DNA of 64,000 nucleotides, from the NCBI RefSeq assembly GCF_024170165.1, contig NZ_JALJXP010000008.1, positions 248,001 to 312,000 on the forward strand, read 5' to 3'. The translations under genes and the position numbers were made by a program. The DNA comes from Pseudomonas nitroreducens (lineage in GTDB: Bacteria > Pseudomonadota > Gammaproteobacteria > Pseudomonadales > Pseudomonadaceae). A model generated the notes under the pieces. The model did no database searches. It had not been told where the DNA came from and saw only the letters and a list, made by a program, of their open reading frames with translations. Shown in pieces: positions 34,070-42,839 of this stretch (position 1 is its first letter; every line of letters begins with the position of its first letter).

Positions 34070-35043
34070 CGGGCCACCTCGGTGTTCAGGTTGAGCGGAT
34101 AGAAGCAGCGCACGGCGCCGCGCTCATGGGCCTCCAGGGCCGGGCGCACGCTGCGGCAGTTGTCCTGCACGTAGGGGCAGCGCGGCGACAGCAGGCAGCC
34201 CTGCGGGCGGTCGTACTTGCCGGGGACGATGCCGGGCAGGGTCGCCAGGCGTTCCTCGCCAGCGTTGTGCTCGGGGATCGCCTTGAGCAGCGCCTCGGTG
34301 TACGGGTGGGTCGGCACGTCGAACAGCGCCGGCACCTCGCCGATCTCCACGGCTTGCCCCGCGTACATCACGCAGACGCGCTGGGCGGTCTCGGCGACCA
34401 CGGCGAGGTCGTGGGTGATCAGGATCAGCGCCATGCCCTGGTCGCGCTGCAGGTTGAGCAGCAGCTCCATGATCTGCGCCTGGATGGTCACGTCGAGTGC
34501 GGTGGTGGGCTCGTCGGCGATCAGCAGCTTGGGCTCGCCGGCAATCGCCATGGCGATGGCGACGCGCTGGCTCATGCCGCCGGACAGCTGGTGCGGGTAG
34601 GCGTCCAGGCGCTGCGCGGCACCGGGGATTTCCACCCGTTCGAGCAGTTCCAGGGCGCGCTGGCGCAGGGCCTTGCCGCGCAGGCCGCGGTGCAGCCTGA
34701 GCACTTCCTCGATCTGGTAGCCGACAGTGAAGCTGGGATTGAGGGCGGTCATCGGGTCCTGGAAGACCATGGCGATGTCCTTGCCGACGATGCGCCGCCG
34801 CTCGCGGCCCTTCAGGCGCAGCATGTCGGTGCCGTCGAACTGCATGGTGTCGGCGGTGATGATGCCGGGGGCGTCGATCAGACCCATCAGGGCCATCATG
34901 GTCACCGACTTGCCGGAGCCGGATTCGCCGACGATGGCCAGGACTTCGCCCTTGTCCACCGAGAGGTCGAGGCCGTCCACCACCGGGACGGCGTTGCGGT
35001 CGCCGAAGCGCACGGAAAGATTGCGCAGGTCGAGGAGGCTCAT
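34066..35043 (-). CDS. dppD: Dipeptide ABC transporter ATPase DppD
   Basis: This 325-residue partner ATPase of DppF has Walker [22 protein letters not shown], signature [15 protein letters not shown] and Walker [15 protein letters not shown]. The four-cysteine tail ([16 protein letters not shown] and VRCFYPL) is also present. Its ATG overlaps the stop codon of a 19-codon ORF (35040-35099), so initiation may be coupled to translation of that small ORF rather than directly to dppC. Confidence 0.95.
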   Translation of the reverse strand: MSLLDLRNLSVRFGDRNAVPVVDGLDLSVDKGEVLAIVGESGSGKSVTMMALMGLIDAPGIITADTMQFDGTDMLRLKGRERRRIVGKDIAMVFQDPMTALNPSFTVGYQIEEVLRLHRGLRGKALRQRALELLERVEIPGAAQRLDAYPHQLSGGMSQRVAIAMAIAGEPKLLIADEPTTALDVTIQAQIMELLLNLQRDQGMALILITHDLAVVAETAQRVCVMYAGQAVEIGEVPALFDVPTHPYTEALLKAIPEHNAGEERLATLPGIVPGKYDRPQGCLLSPRCPYVQDNCRSVRPALEAHERGAVRCFYPLNLNTEVAR

Positions 35044-35099
35044 ACGGCGGTCTCCATCAGGCTCTTCTTGTTGTGATTGGCGATCTTGAGGCTGTGCAT
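35040..35099 (-). CDS. Putative 19-residue small ORF between dppC and dppD
   Basis: The ORF encodes [27 protein letters not shown] lies at suitable spacing upstream of its ATG, and its TGA overlaps the dppD start (ATGA). It occupies the only sizeable gap inside the dppBCDF block. It may be a coupling ORF that delivers ribosomes to dppD, or a small basic peptide. No homologue is known to me. Confidence 0.4.
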   Translation of the reverse strand: MHSLKIANHNKKSLMETAV

Positions 35100-35110
35100 G
35101 GTCACTGTCC

Positions 35111-36022
35111 TCACGCCGCGTTCTTCAGCTTCGGATCCAGCGCATCGCGCAGGCCGTCGCCCATCAGGTTGATTGCCAGCACGCTGAGCAGGATGGTCAG
35201 GCCGGGTAGCGAGACAACCCACCAGGCGCGCTCGATATAGTCGCGCGCGGAGGCCAGCATGGTGCCCCATTCGGGCGTCGGCGGTTGCACGCCCAGACCG
35301 AGGAAGCCCAGGGCGGCAGCGTCGAGGATCGCCGAGGAGAAGCTCAGCGTGGCCTGCACGATCAGCGGCGCCATGCAGTTGGGCAGCACGGTGACGAACA
35401 TCAGGCGCAGGGTGCCGGCGCCGGCCAGGCGCGAAGCGGTGACGTAGTCGCGGTTCAGCTCGCCCATCACGGCAGCGCGCGTCAGGCGCACGTAGGCCGG
35501 CAGGGAGACGATGGCGATGGCGATCACGGTGTTGATCAGGCCCGGGCCGAGGATGGCGACGATGGCCACCGCCAGCAGCAGCGAGGGCAGGGCCAGCATG
35601 ATGTCCATCAGGCGCATGATCACCGGGCCCAGGCGGGTCGGCGAGAAGCCGGCGAGCAGGCCGAGGAAGATGCCGGGGATCATCGAGATCAGCACCGAGG
35701 TCAGGCCGATCATCAGTGACAGCCGTGCGCCGTGCATCAGGCGCGAGAGCAGGTCGCGGCCCAGTTCGTCGGTGCCCAGCAGGAACTGCGAGTTGCCGCC
35801 TTCGAGCCACAGCGGCGGGGTGAGCAGGAAGTCGCGGAACTGCTCGCTCGGGTCATGGGGCGCGACCCAGGGCGCGAACAGCGCGCAGAACACAATGACC
35901 AGCATGAACAGCAGGCCGCCGACCGCGCCCTTGTTGCGCGAGAAGGCTTGCCAGAATTCTTTCAGCGGGGACGGGTAGACCAGGCTCGGGTCGCTGGCGG
36001 GAGCTTTGGCGTTGGCATTCAT
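35111..36022 (-). CDS. dppC: Dipeptide ABC transporter permease DppC
   Basis: This 303-residue inner membrane permease has the N-terminal OppC/DppC region ([20 protein letters not shown]), [20 protein letters not shown], the EAA loop region [20 protein letters not shown] and [18 protein letters not shown], all typical of DppC. The ATG at 36022 gives [13 protein letters not shown] and was chosen because it precedes the conserved region and follows dppB by 14 bases. Confidence 0.95.
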   Translation of the reverse strand: MNANAKAPASDPSLVYPSPLKEFWQAFSRNKGAVGGLLFMLVIVFCALFAPWVAPHDPSEQFRDFLLTPPLWLEGGNSQFLLGTDELGRDLLSRLMHGARLSLMIGLTSVLISMIPGIFLGLLAGFSPTRLGPVIMRLMDIMLALPSLLLAVAIVAILGPGLINTVIAIAIVSLPAYVRLTRAAVMGELNRDYVTASRLAGAGTLRLMFVTVLPNCMAPLIVQATLSFSSAILDAAALGFLGLGVQPPTPEWGTMLASARDYIERAWWVVSLPGLTILLSVLAINLMGDGLRDALDPKLKNAA

Positions 36023-36036
36023 GGCGTCGGCTCCGG

Positions 36037-37047
36037 TTAGCGTTGATGACGGATGCGTGGGTTGGCGAGGCCGTAGAGGATATCCACGATGAAGTTCACC
36101 AGGATCACCAGGGTCGCCACCAGCAGGATGCCGTTCTGCACCACCGGGTAGTCGCGGCGGCCGATGGCGTCGATCAGCCATTTGCCGATGCCGGGCCAGG
36201 AGAAGATGGTCTCGGTCAGTACCGCACCGGCCAGCAGCGTGCCGACCTGCAGGCCGAACACGGTGAGCACCGGGATCATGGCGTTGCGCAGGGCGTGCAC
36301 GAACACCACGCGGGCCGGCGACAGGCCCTTGGCGCGGGCGGTGCGCACGTAGTCCTCGCGCAGTACTTCGAGCATCGAGGAGCGGGTCATCCGGGCGATC
36401 ACCGCCAGCGGGATGGTGCCCAGCACGATGGCCGGCAGGATCAGGTGGCGCACGGCGTCCATGAAGGCGCCTTCCTCATCCGAGAGCAGCGTGTCGATGA
36501 GCATGAAGCCGGTCTTCGGCTCGATGTCGTAGAGCAGGTCCAGGCGCCCGGAAACCGGCGTCCAGCCAAGAGAAACGGAGAACAGCATGATGAGGATCAG
36601 GCCCCACCAGAAGATCGGCATCGAGTAGCCGGCCAGGGAGATGGTCATCACCCCGTGGTCGAACAGCGAGCCTCGTTTCAGGGCGGCGATCACCCCGGCG
36701 AGCAGGCCGAAGACGCCGGCGAACAGCAGCGCGGCCAGGGACAGTTCGAGGGTCGCGGGGAACAGGGTGAGGAACTCATGCCAGACGCTGTCGCGGGTGG
36801 TCAGCGATTCGCCGAGGTTGCCCTGGGCGAGGTTGCCGATGTAGTCGAGGTACTGCTGGTAGAGGGGCTTGTCGAGCCCCAGGCGGTGCATGGCCTCGGC
36901 ATGCATCTGCGGATCGACGCGGCGTTCACCCATCATCACCTCCACGGGATCGCCCGGAATCAGGCGGATCAGCGCGAAGGTGAGCAGGGTGACGCCGAAG
37001 AAGGTCGGGATCAGCAGACCGAATCGGCGTGCGATGAAACTGAGCAT
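36037..37047 (-). CDS. dppB: Dipeptide ABC transporter permease DppB
   Basis: This 336-residue permease begins MLSFIARRFGLLIPTFFGVT and contains IRLIPGDPVEVMMGER, the EAA loop DYVRTARAKGLSPARVVFVH and the C-terminal VVQNGILLVATLVILVNFIV. About six transmembrane helices are seen. With DppC it forms the membrane channel that accepts dipeptides from the DppA-type binding proteins encoded nearby. Confidence 0.95.
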   Translation of the reverse strand: MLSFIARRFGLLIPTFFGVTLLTFALIRLIPGDPVEVMMGERRVDPQMHAEAMHRLGLDKPLYQQYLDYIGNLAQGNLGESLTTRDSVWHEFLTLFPATLELSLAALLFAGVFGLLAGVIAALKRGSLFDHGVMTISLAGYSMPIFWWGLILIMLFSVSLGWTPVSGRLDLLYDIEPKTGFMLIDTLLSDEEGAFMDAVRHLILPAIVLGTIPLAVIARMTRSSMLEVLREDYVRTARAKGLSPARVVFVHALRNAMIPVLTVFGLQVGTLLAGAVLTETIFSWPGIGKWLIDAIGRRDYPVVQNGILLVATLVILVNFIVDILYGLANPRIRHQR

Positions 37048-37120
37048 GGTGGTTGGGGCTCCTCACCGAGCGGCTACCCGTCGGATCGCGACGGGCGCCG
37101 GTTTCTTATGACTTTGCCGG

Positions 37121-38707
37121 TTACTGGATCTGAACGTCGGCGAAGTTGTTTTTTGTCAGAGGGCTGATGGTGTAGCCCTCGATATTGCTGCGGCGCACAT
37201 TGAACAGCTTAGGATGTGCCAGGGGAATCCACGGGACCTGTTCGTGGAATAGGGATGTCGCCTTTCTGTAAAGTTCCGCCCGTTTTGCGCTATCGCTGGT
37301 CTGGCGGGCTTCCTGGATCAGCGCCTCGAAGCCCTGATCGCACCAGAACGCGTGGTTTTCGCCCGATTTCGCCGCCGCGCAGCTCAGGTTGGGCGAAAGG
37401 AAATTGTCCGGGTCGCCGTTGTCGCCAGCCCAGCCGCCGTACAGCGAGAGGTCGTGTTCGCCGGCCTTGATGCGTTTGATCAGCTCGCCGAATTCCAGGG
37501 TGCGGATCTCCAGGGTGATGCCGACCTTGGCCAGATCGGACTGCAGCATCTGTGCCATCTGCGCTGCATTGGGAATGGTCGAGGAGCTGCCGTTGCGGGT
37601 GAACAGGGTCAGCTTGAGATTCCCCACACCCGCATCCTTGAGCAGCGCCCTGGCGCGCTCAGGATCGTGGGGCCAGTCCTGGATGTCGTTGTTGTAACCC
37701 AGCAGGGTGGCAGGGTACGGGTTGATGGCCGGCGTGGCAGCGCCGGGGCCGTAGACGGCATCCAGCATGGCTTTCTTGTCGAACGCCAGGTTGATCGCCT
37801 GGCGGACTCGCACATCGTCCAGCGGCTTGTGCCGGGTATTCAGGGCGACATAGGTGGTGAGCAGCGCGTCGATGCTGTCCACGGCGAGGTTTTTGTCCTG
37901 CGTGAGGCCCGGGACGTCCGAGGGCTTGGGGTAGAGCGCGATCTGGCATTCGTTGCGACGGATCTTCTGCAACCGGACGTTGGAGTCCGGCGTGATGGCG
38001 AAGATCAGGTTGTCGATCTTCGGCTTGCCGCCGAAGTAGTCCGGGTTGGCGCGGAAGCGCACCTGGGCGTCCTTGGCGTAGCGGTTGAAGACGAAGGGCC
38101 CGGTGCCGATGGGCAGGTTGTTGAGCTGCCCCTGCTTGCCGGCGGCCAGCAACTGGTCGCCGTATTCGGCCGAGTAGATGGAGGCGAAATCCATCGCCAT
38201 GTCGGCCAGGAATGGCGATTCCGGGTGGTTCAGGGTGAAGCGCACCGTGAGGTCGTCGAGCTTCTCCACCGACTTGATCAGGTCACGCATGCCCATGGCG
38301 TCGAAGTAGGCATAGCCGCGCGCAGACGACTCGTGCCAGGGGTGCTTCGGGTCCAGCGGGCGCTGGAAGGTCCAGAGCACGTCGTCGGCGTTGAGGGGCC
38401 GTGTGGGCTTGAAGTAGTCGGTGGTATGGAACTTCACGTCCGGGCGCAGGTGGAAGGTGTAGGTCAGCCCGTCGGGACTGACCTCCCAGCTTTGCGCCAG
38501 CGAAGGCACCACTTCGGTGGTGCCGGGGCGGAAGTCGGCCAGGCGATTGAAGACGGTCTGGCCGCTGGCATCGGCGGTGACCGCGCCGGTGTACTGGACG
38601 ATGTCGAACCCTTCCGGGCTCGCTTCGGTGCAGACCACCAGGTTCTGCGCCAGGGCGGTGCCGCTGCCGAGCGCGAGCAGAAGGGGGATCAGACGCGGGA
38701 GGGGCAT
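37121..38707 (-). CDS. dppA4: Dipeptide-binding protein, DppA type II (DppA4 position)
   Basis: This 528-residue family 5 solute-binding protein has a signal peptide (MPLPRLIPLLLALGSGTALA) and mature start QNLVVCTEASPEGFD. Motifs include VVPSLAQSWEVSPDGLTYTF, SAEYGDQLLAAG and GWAGDNGDPDNFLSPNLSC. It resembles the protein at 44152-45744 more than the other two paralogues (shared VVCTEASPEGFDI, DPKHPW/APKHPW, NLSCAAAKSGEN). GGAGAACCGAC precedes its ATG. It lies between the OpdP porin gene and dppB, matching dppA4 (PA4502) in PAO1. Confidence 0.92.
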   Translation of the reverse strand: MPLPRLIPLLLALGSGTALAQNLVVCTEASPEGFDIVQYTGAVTADASGQTVFNRLADFRPGTTEVVPSLAQSWEVSPDGLTYTFHLRPDVKFHTTDYFKPTRPLNADDVLWTFQRPLDPKHPWHESSARGYAYFDAMGMRDLIKSVEKLDDLTVRFTLNHPESPFLADMAMDFASIYSAEYGDQLLAAGKQGQLNNLPIGTGPFVFNRYAKDAQVRFRANPDYFGGKPKIDNLIFAITPDSNVRLQKIRRNECQIALYPKPSDVPGLTQDKNLAVDSIDALLTTYVALNTRHKPLDDVRVRQAINLAFDKKAMLDAVYGPGAATPAINPYPATLLGYNNDIQDWPHDPERARALLKDAGVGNLKLTLFTRNGSSSTIPNAAQMAQMLQSDLAKVGITLEIRTLEFGELIKRIKAGEHDLSLYGGWAGDNGDPDNFLSPNLSCAAAKSGENHAFWCDQGFEALIQEARQTSDSAKRAELYRKATSLFHEQVPWIPLAHPKLFNVRRSNIEGYTISPLTKNNFADVQIQ

Positions 38708-38718
38708 GTCGGTTCTCC

Positions 38719-40128
38719 TTACAGCAGGTTGAACGGGAAGTTGCTGACCAGACGGACTTCGTTGACGCTGCCGTCGGCCTGGTTCTGGCTGGCCAGGTGC
38801 TTCATGTAGGTCAGGCGGAAGTTGCTGCTCTTGAGCGGCCCGTCCTGCATCGTGTAGCCGGCCGAGAGGCCGAGCTCGTGGTGCTTCTCGTCGTCCATGG
38901 CGCGCACGTTATAGCCGCTCACACCGTTGCGGTCGCCGTCGTAGTGGGTGCCGTCGATGCCCCAGCCCTTGGCGTACCACGCCATGGTGGTCAGGCCGGG
39001 CACGCCGAAGGCCGCCCAGTCGGTGCTGTAGCGCAGCTGCAGGGACTTTTCGTTGGGGCCGTTGTAGTCGGAGAGCAACGAGTTGGCCAGGTAGATGGCC
39101 GCAGTCTCGTGCACGTAGTCGAAGTACTCGTCGCCACGGATCTGCTGCCAGCCCAGCAGCACGGCATGGGCGCCGTGGGTGAGGGTGAAGGCCAGGCTGT
39201 AGGCATCGTTGTCGATGTAGCCGGCCTTGCGCGCGCCGGTATCGCCGGTGTGGTAGTAGTTCAGGCTGGTATTCAGCGCCAGGCTGGATGGGTCGCCCAG
39301 GTCGTGGGAGGCGCCGAAGTAATACTGGTTCCAGATGTCTTCGAAGTGCGCGCCGTAAGCGCTGAGCTTCAACTCCTGCATCGGCTGGTAACTGCCGCCC
39401 AGGTAGCTGAAGTGGCTGCCGGTGAAGTCCATGGAACCGTATTCGCTCGTCAGGCCTTCGGAGCCTGCGCCGGTGCGCGGGCTGGCGCGGGTGAAGCTGC
39501 CGGCCTGGACCTGCAGGCCTTCCAACTCTTCGCTGAGCAGGCTGACGCCATCGAAAGACGAGGGCAGGGCGCGGTTGTCGTTGATGTTGAAGACCGGGGT
39601 CTCGGTCTGCTGACGACCCGCGCGCAGTTCGGTGCTGGAGGCGCGCAGCTTCAGGTTGGCCACGCCCATCTTCGACCATTGCGGCACGGCATCCCCGTCG
39701 CTGTCGGTCAGGGTGCGCGTACCGCCGCCAGCGATGCGGCCGTGGCCGCGCTCCAGGGCGACCTCGTTGAACGCGGAGACGTCCAGGCCGACACCCACAC
39801 TGCCCTGGGTGTAGCCGGAGCTGTACCGGAGTTGGCTGCCCTGGGTCCAGGTGTAGCGGCTGTGGGTCGGCTCGGTATAGCCGTCCTTCTTGATGTTGAA
39901 GTGGAAGCTGTCCTTCATCTGCTCGCGGGCGGCGAAGTTGCGGGTGCTGAAGGTCAGGCTCTGGCCTTGGACGAAGCCTTTCGCGCCGGCCTGGCCTTTG
40001 ACCACGACTTCGGCGTCACGGTGGGCCTCGTTCGGCGGCAGGTCGTCCTCGTCGGCGAATGCCTGGCCCAGCGGGGCGCTACCGACGGCGAGTGCCAGCA
40101 GAGTACGGGTGAGTACGTGATGCTGCAT
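38719..40128 (-). CDS. opdP: OprD-family outer membrane porin OpdP (dipeptide uptake)
   Basis: This 469-residue OprD-family porin has a signal peptide ending near GQAFADEDD. The barrel sequence is rich in alternating aromatic strands and typical motifs (FNIKKDGYTEP, GVGLDVSAFNEVALERGHGR, ELRAGRQQTETPVFNINDNR) and ends in VSNFPFNLL. Its position inside the dpp operon, 11 bases before dppA4, supports a role in passing dipeptides through the outer membrane, as assigned to OpdP/OpdD (PA4501). AAGGAG precedes the ATG at 40128. Related OprD porins also admit carbapenems. Confidence 0.93.
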   Translation of the reverse strand: MQHHVLTRTLLALAVGSAPLGQAFADEDDLPPNEAHRDAEVVVKGQAGAKGFVQGQSLTFSTRNFAAREQMKDSFHFNIKKDGYTEPTHSRYTWTQGSQLRYSSGYTQGSVGVGLDVSAFNEVALERGHGRIAGGGTRTLTDSDGDAVPQWSKMGVANLKLRASSTELRAGRQQTETPVFNINDNRALPSSFDGVSLLSEELEGLQVQAGSFTRASPRTGAGSEGLTSEYGSMDFTGSHFSYLGGSYQPMQELKLSAYGAHFEDIWNQYYFGASHDLGDPSSLALNTSLNYYHTGDTGARKAGYIDNDAYSLAFTLTHGAHAVLLGWQQIRGDEYFDYVHETAAIYLANSLLSDYNGPNEKSLQLRYSTDWAAFGVPGLTTMAWYAKGWGIDGTHYDGDRNGVSGYNVRAMDDEKHHELGLSAGYTMQDGPLKSSNFRLTYMKHLASQNQADGSVNEVRLVSNFPFNLL

Positions 40129-40232
40129 GAGTTGCTCCTTGTTGTTGTCAGTTTTCCTAGCAACGAATGCATCCCCTCCGCCCATCGGAGAGATGGGGGA
40201 GCCGGCAGGCGGAGGGGAAGGCGGGGTGTGCC

Positions 40233-40275
40233 GCCCGGTCTGTGCCGGGCTGGCGTTCAGGCGGCCGTGGCCGCC
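40233..40275 (-). promoter_or_regulatory. Tandem hairpins between dppA3 and opdP
   Basis: Two perfect stems, GCCCGG-TCTGTG-CCGGGC (40233-40250) and GGCGGCC-GT-GGCCGCC (40260-40275), sit in the 163-bp gap just after the dppA3 stop codon (40292). Neither has a T-tract. They may protect the dppA3 mRNA or reduce expression of the downstream porin and transporter genes. Confidence 0.45.
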
Positions 40276-40291
40276 GCTGCACTGTCGGCGA

Positions 40292-41899
40292 TCAGGGCTG
40301 GTTGGCCACGCCGTAGAAGGAATTGCGCCCGAAGGGGCTGATCAGGAAGCCCTGCACCGATTTGTGCATGGGCTGGTAGACGGTGGAGTGGGCGATGGGG
40401 CTGATGGGCAACTGCTGCGCGAGGAGCTGCTGGGCCTGCTGGTAGAGGGCCACGCGCTGGTCGTGGTCGGTGGTGGCCTTGGCCTGGCGCACCAGCTTGT
40501 CGTAGGTGGCGTCGCACCATTTGGAGACGTTGTTGCCGCTCACCGAATCGCAGCCGTAGAGGGTGCCCAGCCAGTTGTCCGGATCACCGTTGTCGCCGGT
40601 CCAGCCAAACAGCATGGCGTCGTGTTCGCCGGCATGGGCGCGCTTGATGTACTCGCCCCACTCGTAGGTGACGATCTTCGCCTTGATGCCGACCTTGGCC
40701 CAGTCGGCCTGGATCATCTCGGCCATCAGCTTGGCGTTGGGGTTGTACGGGCGTTGCACGGGCATCGCCCAGAGGGTGATCTCAGTGCCTTCGGCGACGC
40801 CGGCTTGCTTCAGCAGCGTCCTGGCCTGCTCCGGATCGTAGGCCTGCCCCTTGATCGATGCGTCATAGGACCACTGGGTCGGCGGCATGGCATTCACCGC
40901 CAACTGCCCGGCGCCCTGGTAGATCGCGTCGATGATCGCCTGCTTGTTCAGCGCCATGTCCAGCGCGCGGCGTACAACGGTCTTGTCCAGCGGCGCGTGG
41001 GTGACGTTGTAGGCCAGGTAGCCGAGATTGAAGCCCGGTTGCGACGGCATGTTCAGGTTCGGGTCCTGCTTCAGCGCCTCGAGGTCCGCCGGGCGCGGGT
41101 TCAGGGTGATCTGGCATTCGCCGGCCCTGAGCTTCTGCAGGCGCACCGAGGCGTCGGTGTTGATGGCGAAGACCAGGTTGTCGACCTTCACGTCCTCGGG
41201 CTTCCAGTAATCCTTGTTGCCCTTGAAGCGGATCATCGCGTCCTTCTGGTAGCGGCTGAACACGAAGGGGCCGGTGCCGATGGGCTTCTGGTTGATCTCG
41301 CCGGGCTTGCCCTGTTTGAGCAACTGGTCGGCGTACTCGGCGGACTGGATCACCGCGAAATTCATCGCCAGGTTCTGCAGGAAGGCCGCGTCGACCTCGT
41401 TCAGGGTGAAGGTCACCGTGTGCTCGTCGAGCTTGCCGACCCTGGCGATGTTGCGGTCCAGGCCCATGTCGGTGAAGTAGGGGAACTCGGTGGGGTACGC
41501 CTTGCGGAACGGCTGCTCCTTGTCGAGCATGCGGTTGAAGGTGAACAGCACGTCGTCGGCGTTGAATTCGCGGGTCGGCTTGAAGTACTCGGTGGTGTGG
41601 AACTTCACCCCCGGGCGCAGGTGGAAGGTCCAGGTCCTGCCGTCGGCGGAAGTCTCCCAGCTTTGCGCCAGGGCCGGCTGGGCTTCGGTGCTGCCGCGCT
41701 GGAACTGCACGAGGCGGTTGAACAGGGTTTCCGAGGTGGCGTCGTAATCGGTGCCGGTGGTGTATTGGCCGGGGTCGAAACCTGCCGGGCTGCCTTCGGA
41801 GCAGTACACCAGGCTGGAGGCGGCCTGGGCCGCGGAGCCGGCGAGCAGCAGCCCGCCGAAGGCGAGTGCGTGCAGGGGATTACGTCGCATCTTGCGCAT
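40292..41899 (-). CDS. dppA3: Dipeptide-binding protein, DppA type I (DppA3 position)
   Basis: This 535-residue family 5 binding protein has a signal peptide (MRKMRRNPLHALAFGGLLLA, cleavage near AQA-ASS) and mature start SSLVYCSEGSPAGFDPGQYT. It is nearly collinear with the protein at 45794-47395 (shared QYTTGTD, FNRMLDK, TLYGCD and QPMxKxVQxF motifs) and clearly less like the type II paralogues. GAGG at -11 supports the ATG at 41899. It is the first gene of the leftward operon that continues with opdP and dppA4-BCDF; candidate PsdR sites lie 130-180 bases upstream. Confidence 0.93.
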   Translation of the reverse strand: MRKMRRNPLHALAFGGLLLAGSAAQAASSLVYCSEGSPAGFDPGQYTTGTDYDATSETLFNRLVQFQRGSTEAQPALAQSWETSADGRTWTFHLRPGVKFHTTEYFKPTREFNADDVLFTFNRMLDKEQPFRKAYPTEFPYFTDMGLDRNIARVGKLDEHTVTFTLNEVDAAFLQNLAMNFAVIQSAEYADQLLKQGKPGEINQKPIGTGPFVFSRYQKDAMIRFKGNKDYWKPEDVKVDNLVFAINTDASVRLQKLRAGECQITLNPRPADLEALKQDPNLNMPSQPGFNLGYLAYNVTHAPLDKTVVRRALDMALNKQAIIDAIYQGAGQLAVNAMPPTQWSYDASIKGQAYDPEQARTLLKQAGVAEGTEITLWAMPVQRPYNPNAKLMAEMIQADWAKVGIKAKIVTYEWGEYIKRAHAGEHDAMLFGWTGDNGDPDNWLGTLYGCDSVSGNNVSKWCDATYDKLVRQAKATTDHDQRVALYQQAQQLLAQQLPISPIAHSTVYQPMHKSVQGFLISPFGRNSFYGVANQP

Positions 41900-42030
41900 T
41901 GCCTGACCTCATTCTTGTTTTTCTGAGGGGGCCGGCGAACCGATGGGGTTTGCAGCCGGCCTGGTCGGACTGGTCCGGATAAGGCCTATCCATTCACGGT
42001 CGGGCTGTGCCCGGCCACGCCGCGCCGAAG

Positions 42031-42082
42031 TTAAGTCAGGCTGAAATTAAGTTCAACTTAAAATTCAGTGGTACTGAAATTT
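42031..42082. promoter_or_regulatory. Candidate PsdR operator upstream of dppA3
   Basis: Positions 42041-42068 form a near-perfect inverted repeat. The left arm is CTGAAATTAAGTT and the right arm, read on the other strand, is CTGAATTTTAAGT. A further half-site, CTGAAATTT (42074-42082), and a related TTAAGTCAG (42031-42039) flank it. The same half-site recurs upstream of mdpA (42783-42808). AT-rich repeats in both promoter regions of the PsdR regulon make this the best operator candidate. Confidence 0.6.
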
Positions 42083-42097
42083 TTGCCGGCCTGTGAA

Positions 42098-42661
42098 TCA
42101 GGTAGCGAGATGTTCGCCGAACAGCGGAAGGGTCGTGACGGTGAGCATTTCCGCCACGCTGTCGCCGACATTGCGCAGGCAGTGATGCTTGCCGGAGTCG
42201 AAGTGCACGGAGTCGCCGGGGCCCAGCGGATAGGTGTGGCCGTCGATGTCGTAGGCGATGCGCCCGGTGAGGACGTAGGCGAATTCCGAGCCGTCGTGGG
42301 TGATCAGCTCGGATTCGTAACCCACCGGGACCGTCACCTTCACGGCGTTCAGCTGGTTGCCGGGGAAGCTGCTGGACAGGCGTTCGTAGCTCAGCGGCTG
42401 GCCTTCGATGGTATAGCGCACGCGCTGGCCCTCGTGCGAGTCCGGCGGGATCTGCTGCGGAGAGTCGAAGAGGGCATTGAGCGGCACGTCCAGCGCCTTG
42501 GCGATGCTGGCCAGGGAGGACAACGAAACGCCGGTGAGATTGCGCTCGGCCTGGGACAGGAAACTGGCGGTCAGGCCGGATTCGGCGGCCACCTGGTTCA
42601 GGGTCTTCTTCGCTGCGCGCCGATAACGGCGCAGGCGTTCTCCGATACGATCTGCGGACAT
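42098..42661 (-). CDS. psdR: Dipeptide regulon repressor PsdR (XRE HTH + cupin)
   Basis: This 187-residue regulator has an N-terminal XRE helix-turn-helix (AAKKTLNQVAAESGLTASFL, SLSSLASIAKALDVP) and a C-terminal cupin domain (EFAYVLTGRIAYDIDGHTYP, HFDSGKHHCLRNVG). In P. aeruginosa, PsdR (PA4499) represses the neighbouring dpp genes and the peptidase MdpA, and loss-of-function mutants arise during growth on proteins. The ATG at 42661 opens MSADRIGERLRRYRR; the longer in-frame reading lacks family similarity. It lies between the two promoter regions that share the CTGAAATT repeat. Confidence 0.92.
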   Translation of the reverse strand: MSADRIGERLRRYRRAAKKTLNQVAAESGLTASFLSQAERNLTGVSLSSLASIAKALDVPLNALFDSPQQIPPDSHEGQRVRYTIEGQPLSYERLSSSFPGNQLNAVKVTVPVGYESELITHDGSEFAYVLTGRIAYDIDGHTYPLGPGDSVHFDSGKHHCLRNVGDSVAEMLTVTTLPLFGEHLAT

Positions 42662-42782
42662 TGGCAAGGCTCTTGTGGGACGCCGGCAGCATACCAGTGT
42701 CGTCGGCCGGTGAAAGCATCGAGCCATCAGCGGGCGGAAAATCGGCCGCAAGCAGGCAGGACACCGAAAAGCCTTTGACCGG

Positions 42783-42808
42783 AAATTTCAGTGCTGCTTA
42801 AATTTCAG
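42783..42808. promoter_or_regulatory. Candidate PsdR operator upstream of mdpA
   Basis: On the minus strand two direct copies of CTGAAATTT are seen, at 42783-42791 and within CTGAAATTTAAG at 42797-42808. Both are the half-site found upstream of dppA3. The site ends 31 bases before the mdpA ATG, where a bound repressor would block transcription or the early transcript. It also lies upstream of psdR and may mediate autoregulation. Confidence 0.6.
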
Positions 42809-42839
42809 GTCGTTTCATTCCATTCCTCGGGAGAGTCGC

